From assembly GCA_963924555.1 (NCBI GenBank), contig OZ004583.1:4993501-5057500 (forward strand): a stretch of DNA of 64,000 bases, in the 5' to 3' direction. The notes under the pieces are model-generated. The model did no database searches. It was not told the DNA's origin and saw only the letters and a list, made by a program, of their open reading frames with translations. This document shows positions 55,552 through 64,000 of this stretch, one piece after another. Both the position numbers and the translations under genes were made by a program. This DNA is from Crambe crambe (Eukaryota; Porifera; Demospongiae; Poecilosclerida; Crambeidae). How positions within the stretch are numbered: position 1 is the first letter of the stretch; every line of letters begins with the position of its first letter.

Positions 55552-56980
55552 ATATATATCAGGCATAGCATGGCCGACTCAAGTGCCAAGAAAGGTCTTG
55601 TAGTCCAACTAGTCTGACCTACCCTGTTTGAAGACACACAATGCTTCCCGAACAAAGCTCTAAATCTTGCTTGCTGATAGCCCAACTTGTTGGCAGCAGC
55701 ACAGATTGCTGCACTGAACAGAGTAGAGACACTCGCAGCTAGCCATGGCCAGCCAGATAATTATTGCTTATATCAGAATTTTTGTGGTGGCAACAACTGT
55801 ATGTTTCTGGTCTTGTTTGTACAACAGTGGGAGGTACTTATGTTTTATCATGTCTTGTATCCTTGTATGATTTCCAGTGTCTTTCATCATAAGGCTGAAT
55901 TGAATGCCCCCCTGGCTGGAATGGATTCTGAATGAAATACAGAAACCATGACGTTGATTGGAGGACAACATTAACACCTATTGTGTTGGCAGTAGGGATG
56001 AACAGTACCTGATCCAGAGGGGCATTCTACTTTATGTATGAACACAATACCACATCACTGAGTTCGTTTTATGTTGATAAAGTATGAGAAATCAGTTGTG
56101 TGGTTGTTTAAGAGTAGGTAGATTATAATTTAGTTAAGGTTATAGGGTTCTACACTGCAAAGCTGGACTGGAGTTTTTAAAGGGTGGGAGGTAAACAATT
56201 CTGTTAAAATCTAAATTTGGGAAGCTTGCATTGTAGAACCCCATTTATATAAGTTAACACCGACGTTTGGATGCTGAGTTGGTTGGTATGAGGTAAACAA
56301 TGTACCTAAATTGGGAAATTTCATATTTGAATTTATTTTTCATTGTTGCAGCTTATAATGTTATTGGCATATCACAAAATTTCCCATATTATTATTTTAA
56401 GGTACCTTGTTTTCTCCTGACTACGAGGTAAGAGGTAAGTGTTGGCGCTAATTTTGTATAATGTTGACTTGCTATGCATGTGCTGGCGCTAATTCTGTAT
56501 AATGCTATGCATGTGTGGCAAACATATGTACAACACCAAAACCAGAAATGGTTAAGGTTATGTGTAACTATGTAAACAGTACTGTTCAGCACAAGAGGGA
56601 TTCAGAATGTACTGCACAATTTTAAACCTGATGTTTGACATAAACTACTGAAACTCCTGGCGCTGTGATATGCATAATATGCTAAGCTATAATGAGGTAC
56701 TTAAAATCTAATAGGCATCTAACTGGTTTTAGTTCTGGTCACATGGCCTCCAGCCAATCAGATCAACTGATCACAGTACTTTAAATCTCATAGTGTATAC
56801 TTTAGTGTGTACTAAATGTAGTAATTAGTACACACTTGAGCTATCAAAATTCTTAGACTTAGAGACACAAGTATAACATTAGTTAAGTGAGACAAAAATC
56901 ATAGAACATTAGTGAATACATGGCGCAGGGCGCATGGCCCACCACAAAGTGAGGAAATAACATGACCAAGGGAGGAGCAT
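55552..56980. other. No gene recognised
   Basis: AT-rich DNA with short near-duplicates such as TGCTGGCGCTAATT(C/T)TGTA (56,440-56,495). No exon was supported. Confidence 0.4.
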
Positions 56981-56983
56981 ACA

Positions 56984-57590
56984 TCAAATTAGGTCAAGGT
57001 ACAATAAAGTGAGTGAACACCAGTTCACAGTTAGATCAAGAGGCTGAAAGAAGTGTGTCATGTTGGCAGGTACAGGAACAAGTTCTATTGACAGTGTGCT
57101 CAATAGGCTCTTGACTTTATCGGTCATCTGCCCTTTGAACTCATCCCATATAATTAGGGCTCTTTGGGTAACTGGTAAATTTAAACTTTTCCTGGTTTGC
57201 ACAAAGTATGGGTTTTCACTATGAACACCAAAGCTAAACAATAACAATAACAACAATAGGTGCATGTGAAAAGTTTCACAAGTACAATGTTTCATTAATG
57301 AGTCTTAAAGTTTCATCTTCATTTGACCAATGCTTTGGGTTCTGTGTTACACAAAATCCTCTTGGAAAAGCAAAATTACGAGGTTGAGAAGCCTTAGTAT
57401 TATAGCTGCCAACCCTTTGGGAATACTGGTAACTTGGTTACAACACCCTTTTTCCCCCTGCTCCTTCATTTTCTTCAAATACATTTTCTTATAATTTCGA
57501 ACAGTACTTTCTGTAAGCTTAGGATATTTATCCAGGAACTTCACCCTAGCTCTCTTGTTGCCATTGATGCTAGCATACCTGCCAACTTTT
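56984..57590 (-). pseudogene. pogo/Tigger-like transposase relic
   Basis: On the minus strand 57,590-57,347 reads NGNKRARVKFLDKYPKL, then TESTVRNYKKMYLKKMKEQ and VTSIPKG, part of the family's N-terminal DNA-binding region. 57,295-56,984 reads PYFVQTRKSLNLPVTQRALI, then WDEFKGQMTDKV and VPVPANMTHFFQPLDLTVN. These are late blocks of the DDE catalytic domain (IIWDEFKGQ and the FQPLDL block). The middle, with the first catalytic aspartate, is missing, and frames change between blocks. It belongs to the same family as the N-terminal fragment at 7,883-8,038. Confidence 0.8.
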
Positions 57591-57845
57591 AGGAGGGATT
57601 CCCACCATTCCCACCATTATATGGTAAAATGAGATTTTGTCAGGATCCTAACTTCATGAAGGGTCAAGGCAATGAGCTTCCCTCAGTCGCTCCATCACAT
57701 CACCTTTCTTGACAGAATGTGCCTGAAATAGTGGACGAAACAATACTTTCAACAATTGCATGTTAGCAGTTCCTTGGGAATCAAAAATGTGTACCTTTTG
57801 GAAAGCTATATTAATGCCAGGAATACATATGGTGCTTCAATCACT

Positions 57846-58117
57846 TCCCATGCAAGTAGTCTTCGCCTACATGATGGAATGATAGTAAGCATGCACCTAC
57901 ATTGCATGGCATAGTAGCTATACTCTTAGTTTATTTACTATATACCTTTCAAAGTAATGGGAAACTGGCATCGATAATGATGGCTTAAAAACTGCCCTTG
58001 CCGTAAACACAAATACATGATCAGCAAGCTGAGTTCTCTTTTTCATCTTCTCCATTCATTATAGCATTTCAATGGAATGATTGACCTCTCCGATATCATG
58101 TCTTAATCTCAAACTGG
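57846..58117. repeat. Direct repeat, copy 1 (about 270 bp)
   Basis: CTACATGATGGAATG, GCATGGCATAGTAGCTATAC and AAACTGCCCTTGCCGTAAAC recur in the same order at 60,058-60,313. No open frame spans it. Confidence 0.85.
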
Positions 58118-58119
58118 GG

Positions 58120-60057
58120 TTAATCTTGACAGATTGTCAGAATGATGCAGGGATGCAGGATGTAACCACTTCTCACTTCCAGTGTGCAATTGGAGTCTAC
58201 AATATATACTCTGCAATATGAAGCTCTTCCTGGATTGTCAAAGGTACAGTACAAGAAAGTGGTTTTCAATGTTCCTGCGTCAACCCGGGCCTCGTCAAGT
58301 CACAAGGTTGCCTTGTCAAGGCACTAGATTCACATTTGTCATCCCCATGCATAGTCTCGAGTAGCCGTACAAATAGTTTTGACAGCTAGATCATAGCTTA
58401 TCTTGTTGACTTGCCACTCCCCCTTCCATCCATCATCACACCTACAAATCTCTGTGAGAGCAGTTCTGCTGCAGTCTAAGCTCCTCCACATTTGTTTTTT
58501 TTTTGTTTTTGTTTTTGTTTTTTTGTTGTTGTTTTTTTGGGGGGGGTGTGTCTATCTTCCTTATTACTATTACTATGGGATTTAAAGTTGCAGATAGAAA
58601 AGCTTCTGGGTAATCATTATTCAAAAAATTTTAAGATGCATCCGTTCCTCAACCAAGTTCCTCTTTATGTGTAGTAACCCTGTGGCTCTATCTTATAAGC
58701 TTTTAATAACTCCTCTTTTTACATATACAGGATGGTGTGACCCTATTTGTGTATGTCTATATAGACCCTATCTGTGTGTTTGTTTCCTATATACTGTAGA
58801 TAAAATTTTGCCATCATTGTCTACCTCTAATAAACAATCTAAGAAGGGAAGTTTACCATCTTTCTCTAACTCTACTGTAAATTTAATAGGTCTAACTCTA
58901 CTGACAGAGGCAGGAGTTTGAAGCACTATATCAGGATGTCTCTTGATATGAGATGACTGCCACCCACCACTAACTGGTTAAATGATACCACCGTTTGTTA
59001 ATAATCAATTTACCAAGCAAGTGTCTTTTTAGGTTTTACATAGCCGATTGATAAATATAATCTTCCAATTCTTTTCCATTTATATCATTAAACAACTTTT
59101 GTTGGGCCACTTAAGCTTCCTGGGAGGACCAGTGCCCAATTCGTTTCCTAGGCTGCTTGCTAACAATCAGTTTCAACAAGGTTGCTTTATCAAGTCACTT
59201 ACCAGCATTAATCATTCCATTGTTCAGCTGTTTGCCTAGGCTGCTTGTTACCCAGGCACTTGAGATGGGGATGGAAATTTGCCAGTCTGGAAATACAACA
59301 TGCAAATGCTAAGTTAATCTTCTGGAATGGACACCTTTGGCCAATACTTTTTTTTCTAGGCTGCTGCTGGGAACAAACATCTGAATATATAGAGGGAGAA
59401 GCATGGGCAGTATAATAAGTGGTGGAGGAGAATAGAAGGCCAGTGCTAGGGGGAAAGGAAGAGGAGGAGGGGATGGTGGAAGGGCCAGGGTGAAATGGGT
59501 GAGTTGGTGGTGACAGGTGGCACCACAAGATTGCTTCTCTGTGTGCGGGTATCACACTTTGACTTCAAGTCTTCAAATGAAGTTCAAAAAACTTTACTTC
59601 AAACTCCTCAATCAAGCTTACTGAAACTTATCTTCAATCACTTGCACTTCAAACAAATAATTCATTAAACTTCAAATTCAATGAAACCCTCGGCACACAA
59701 AATACTGTTCTCATATTCAACTTGTCTCAAAACTGCAATGAATGGTTCACTTTGATATCTGACTCAATTTCAACATCATTAGAATCTTAACTTGACAAAA
59801 AGCCCCCCCCCCCCCCCCCCCCTTTGTGGAATTTCTTGGGTGTAGCGGTTTCATTAGGATCTCAGGGCTGTCACCAGGCAAGAGAGGGTGAGGATGATAA
59901 TTATATGACAACTTGTAAGCTTAAAGTCACTCGTGTCCAAAATGAAATGAGGATAGTTTTGAATGGTACTATCTTCTCTCAGCTTGACAAATTCTGTAAA
60001 ATTTTCTTTTTGGTTGTCTCCGTCACTTGTGAGACAACAGGAATATAGGAGAATCAC
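58120..60057. other. Spacer between direct repeats, no gene
   Basis: Contains TTTTTG and G runs at 58,495-58,548, a poly-C run at about 59,803-59,822 and CTAGGCTGCTTG phrases repeated near 59,150 and 59,238. A TCAACCCGGGCCTCGTCAAG phrase at 58,280 recurs at 60,893. No exon was supported. Confidence 0.4.
59803..59822. repeat. Poly-C tract
   Basis: About twenty uninterrupted C residues. Length may be imprecise, as such tracts are prone to sequencing error. Confidence 0.9.
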
Positions 60058-60313
60058 TTCCCATGTAAGTGGATATATCTCTTCACCTACATGATGGAGT
60101 GTTACCTACATTGCATGGCATAGTAGCTATATTCTTAGTTTATTTACTATATTAATGGGCATCTTGCATTGATAATGATAGCTTAAAAACTGCCCTTGCC
60201 ATAAACACAAATACACGATCAGCAAGCTGAGTTCTCTTTTCATCTTCTCCATGCATTATAGCATTTCAATGGAATGATCGACCTCTCCCATTATCATGTC
60301 TTCATCTCAAACC
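60058..60313. repeat. Direct repeat, copy 2
   Basis: This matches 57,846-58,117 with scattered substitutions and a few indels, same orientation, about 2.2 kb away. Confidence 0.85.
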
Positions 60314-63048
60314 GTATGCAGAGGTTGATTGATTTTGAGCAAATCTGTGCATCTCATCTGCCTACTCCATAGTAAAGTAACTGCTGGCCCCAAAAAATTC
60401 TTTGTGGACTGGAAACTTATTTTGAACAACTGGGTGAACGTCTGATATGAGTGAAATTATTTCTGCTGTATCATTGTCTTCGAGATTAATGGCTTGATCA
60501 TTGATTAATCTACCACTTAGCTCAGATTTACCTTTTTAAGAACTGTTTATAACAACTGGTATTGGTCAATATTACAATGATTGGGGGCGTCACAGCATTT
60601 GACAGGGCCCTTTGCCTCTATCCAACAGTTGAAGAGTTGTCTCTTCGCCTCATCAAGTCACACTTTCTGATATTTGTAATCCCATTTCCCCACTCAGCGT
60701 TAGTAATCCTGCTACTGTTGCTATTCCCTTAAAAACGTATACGATAAGTTTCAACAAGGTTGCCTCAGAACTACTAGGTCAGCAATTCAAAATTGAAATA
60801 AGAGCACAGAGAGATTGTTAGCTAGCTAACCCAGCTAAGAATTGCTGACAGCAAACTAAAGAAATAGCAGCTATAACAGGTCCAGTGCCTGCGTCAACTT
60901 GGGCCTCGTCAAGTCACGCTTACTGATATTTGTAGAGCCACTGCTGATTTCTTTACCCATTCGGCTTCCTAAATAGGGTATACTGTCAGTTTCAACTGCT
61001 TTGTAGCAAGACGTGAGTGGCTTTGCAAGTCGAGTGGCTTCATCCTCCTGCCACACTTTCTTCACTCTAATGAATGGAAAAAAAACAACAAAAAAACAAA
61101 AACAAAAAAAAACACATGAAAAAACAAAAAAACAAAACATCAGTAGCTATGATTGCATGAACTTGGCCGAGTTTCACGAAAAGGATTTTTTCTTCATGCT
61201 ATTTCTGAGTGTTTGACATGATTTGGAAAGTGAACTGAAGTATCCTCAAACTCAATGGGAGATTTGTTTGGTGTGCGAGTGAACTAGAGTAGTTAAGCTT
61301 TTGCTTATCAAGTTGCTTCTTTTCGTCCAGTAGACTCTTCTTTGCCATTTTTTCTCTACCAAAGATTGCATCTCTTGCCAAGGCAGTAGTTAGTCAAGCT
61401 AGATCACATCCAGTATTGTTGTGTATAACTTGTTCAACACTTTTCAGTTTAGGAGGTGTGCTGAAAGGTGATGGTGGAACTTGTATTGGAGGAGAAGGTG
61501 ATATGCATGACATGCTCTTCCTGAGCCATCCTTAATGGATAAAGAAACATTAGCTGTTTCAACAGTAAAGTCCTCTCGTATACGAGATCGGGAAGCCCAT
61601 CGTCTTTCAAATAAATGAATCCACTATTTCTCAGTATATTTACGGCACTCTGCATCCATCTTCGTATTTAAATGAAAAAACGAATACAGCAATCGTAACA
61701 CCCTTCCTCTGTTGCCTTCGGGGTTAGCGGTCGTCAATAGTTTTTCTGTAATGTGAGTTAATTATAGATGGCAGCATTGTCATGTTATCATGTCTGTCCT
61801 GGACAATTCTGATTCACAAAGTTTATCAATTCTGACGGTGTAAATGGCACAAAATAAATGAGTTTATCGACAGTCAATCGACAATTTAAGTGGGAAAGCC
61901 CTCCCTCTAGAGTGTTGGAGGAAAATGCCAAACATGTCATTCCTTGTTTTAGCAGTCCAGATAAAGATTGCCGTCGGCGGAGTAGTTGTGCATTATCAAC
62001 AAAAAGGTAGAATCCTTTTCCTGCTTGTTCCTGGTCTTTTTTCTCTCTTTATGGTTTTATGTATGTACACATAAATGCACCCATGCTTCTTTTTTCTCCC
62101 CCCCCCCCCCTTCTTACTATCCCTCTTCACCTGAAGAAGAGAAGGTACTACAATTAGACCACCGTATTGGACATGTTCTGAATGCCCGTGTTCCTAGAAT
62201 TGCACTTTTCTAGCGTAGGAGCTATTAGTAGGGTGAGGGAGAGTGGTATGTAAAACACCATATTTGTCTTTGAAATAAGTTTTCCATTTTTCTTCAATGA
62301 TGTCATGGTTCACAATGCCCTTGGGAAGAACTATCAGCATCGTTTTCTAGGTTAGATTTCATCAGCACGCTCACGTGTGCATGGTCAAAAATAAATACAC
62401 TCATGATTCACGTGATCCCTACCTTCATTCTAGCATGCCAATCTTCAACTAGGGCAAGTGAGCAGCCAGTGGACATTTCAATGTACTCCTCCCTCACTTA
62501 CGATTATATAGCCTCAACAATGACTTTGTTTTCAATCTATTCAGGTTGTTAACTGACTTGGTGCATTCCCAGTTAGCATCAGAGTGTTGTATTCTCTGAA
62601 CCCAGGCTACGGGACGAGGACCCCAGAATGCATGGTAGAACTCCTGTTCAGACTCAGTGGCTAGTCTCTCATTATTATGAGCCCTCATTTGCTCTAATCT
62701 GGAAGCTCTGACTCTGCTCTCCTTCTGGCTCTCATTTCTCTGGTCTTGCAGCCTTATCTTCTGCTGACGCTGTACATGCCCTCCTCCTGGCTCTATCTCT
62801 CGTATTTCTTTTGGCTAGTCTCTGTTCCTTTGACTCTGTTCTCCTTCTAGCTCTGTCCCTTTCATTTCCTTCATCAAGTCTCACTCTTCTTTGCTCGGTG
62901 TTCTGGGGCCCTCCTTTGCTTCTTTTCTGGTTCTCGTGGCTGTCGTGGATCCACCCGTTGTAATGTGCCAGTTGACACAGGGGACAATTTTCATGGTTAG
63001 GGGGTGTCTCCAACTGTTTTTGGACAATAAAAACGTCATTTTGACATT
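60314..63048. other. No gene recognised
   Basis: Low-complexity A-rich (61,076-61,135) and C-rich (62,098-62,110) tracts, plus a 62,023-62,060 match to the flank of the foldback MITEs. Minus-strand frames near 62,500-63,010 are rich in Arg/Glu (RRRTESKEQRLAKRNTRDRA) from a CTCTGTTCTCCTTCTGGCTCT-like repeat. This could be a low-complexity coding tail or only a simple repeat. Confidence 0.4.
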
Positions 63049-63079
63049 TGGTGGGGGGGGGGGGGGGGGGGGGGGGGGA
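63049..63079. repeat. Poly-G tract
   Basis: A run of about 28 G residues with one A near its end. Capable of quadruplex formation; the true length is uncertain. Confidence 0.9.
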
Positions 63080-64000
63080 GGGGATAAGTTACATGACGTT
63101 AAATAATTATGCTTACAGAGCAAAGAACCCATGGCTGTGCAGACAACCTTATTTGGTAACAGCCACAACTTCCTGTCGCATGAAGGAAGGCTTGATGTTC
63201 TTGTCCACATTATCCCCAATAAATTTATATCCAAACCAGGATGACACATTTGTTGGTGTTTGACTGTCAGGTTTATGCTGTGAGAATATAAAGTGCATGC
63301 ATGTATCACAGCCTCAGAGCTCTCGTGTTACTATTGGCTGCATGGCTATAGAATTTACCATATCGTCAACACTAATTTTTTTCAGTTTGTAGTGGGAATA
63401 ATGGTTCTCTTTCAAACGTTATTTTGAATGGTCGCACTTTGTAGTTGTAAAATATCAATTTCAATACTGAATATTGGTGGCGGATGCTATCCATGCCAAA
63501 TAGAGATTACTGCGTACTAAGTAGTTAAAACAGAATTGAATGGACATAAATCATCTTCATATTTTAACTTTAGGCTTTTTGTAGCACTTAGAGTTGGAAC
63601 TAGGCCCGTGTAATGTTTTAAAATCTTCCCCATATCATCAAGTTAGGAAGGGATGTAACCACAATTCTTAATGTGGCAATCTTCAGAATGTGTTATAAAT
63701 GGATGAGCTGTATGAATTTTCAACTTCTTAGGTCATAGTTCCCTATTTCCTCCTTTAACCTGAACTAACTGCTACACCACACCAACTGTTGACATAGTAA
63801 TTAGCATAGCAGGCATTTTGCCATGGAAGACATAACTGTGAGTAAAAACGACTTTTTTACCTCCTCAATTTCTTCATTACCAACTCGTTTCCTCTGGAGT
63901 GCATGTTTTTCTCTTGGCCTTCCAAACATTCAACCTTGATGGAGTAAACAGCTTTGCAGTTATCTGAAGCTTTTGAGAGAACACCCTAGCTGCTGCCCTC
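63080..64000. other. No gene recognised
   Basis: AT-rich end of the window. No splice-bounded exon or repeat was identified. Confidence 0.4.

Noticed and set aside
58492..58674. Phe/Cys-rich hydrophobic frame
   Set aside because: It is translated from a TTTTTG simple repeat and G-run, not a membrane protein.

Overview
This is metazoan genomic DNA, not prokaryotic. Candidate exons are short, bounded by GT-AG sites, and their reading phases agree across introns of about 50-125 bp. The strand is AT-rich and crowded with inverted-repeat elements and decayed gene families. The mix of Death-like exons, a HECT ligase, many transposase relics (piggyBac, pogo, Crypton, Mutator-like) and compact introns looks like a demosponge such as Amphimedon. 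That is an inference from family content; no species marker was identified.

Layout. Bases 1-8 kb: a paralogous scrap of a proline-rich exon (minus), a TATA-driven but frameshifted multi-exon gene (1.2-3.4 kb, plus), a Gly/Arg-rich minus-strand gene (3.7-4.4 kb), dispersed intronic-type repeats, and a phase-consistent proline-rich gene (6.7-7.6 kb, minus). At 8,178-8,875 lies a 698-bp element with 88-bp terminal inverted repeats and a perfect 9-bp target duplication, carrying a RecQ-like helicase exon and a separate promoter plus first exon: a Pack-MULE-like gene-capturing transposon. Next come an ORF with a 2A ribosome-skipping motif (9.1-9.4 kb), nested inverted-repeat elements (10.3-12.8 kb), a nearly intact piggyBac transposase (13.2-14.9 kb, minus), a palindromic repeat array (14.9-15.5 kb) and a HECT E3-ligase-like gene (15.6-17.9 kb, plus).

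Bases 18-32 kb hold a composite foldback element, an integrase-core gene (20.8-21.8 kb, plus) and a Death-like gene (26.0-29.9 kb, minus). Its introns contain a 28-bp minisatellite and MITEs, and a gene-family relic follows its last visible exon. Bases 32-49 kb are a graveyard of at least two diverged copies of one multi-exon family, with a RecQ fragment, two Crypton-type tyrosine-recombinase fragments, more foldbacks and a 111-bp minisatellite that stays open as a 37-residue protein repeat. Bases 49-64 kb hold unrecognised ORF fragments, a hammerhead-like RNA core, four or five small MITEs, a second inverted copy of the composite foldback element with a 175-bp insertion (perfect 5-bp target duplication), a pogo/Tigger-like transposase relic and long direct repeats.

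There is no operon-like organisation. The genes that look most intact are the piggyBac transposase, the HECT gene (with frame breaks) and the Death-like gene. Everything else is best read as exons, relics or mobile DNA. Splice sites and frames were judged by eye, so boundaries may be off by a base, particularly next to homopolymers.
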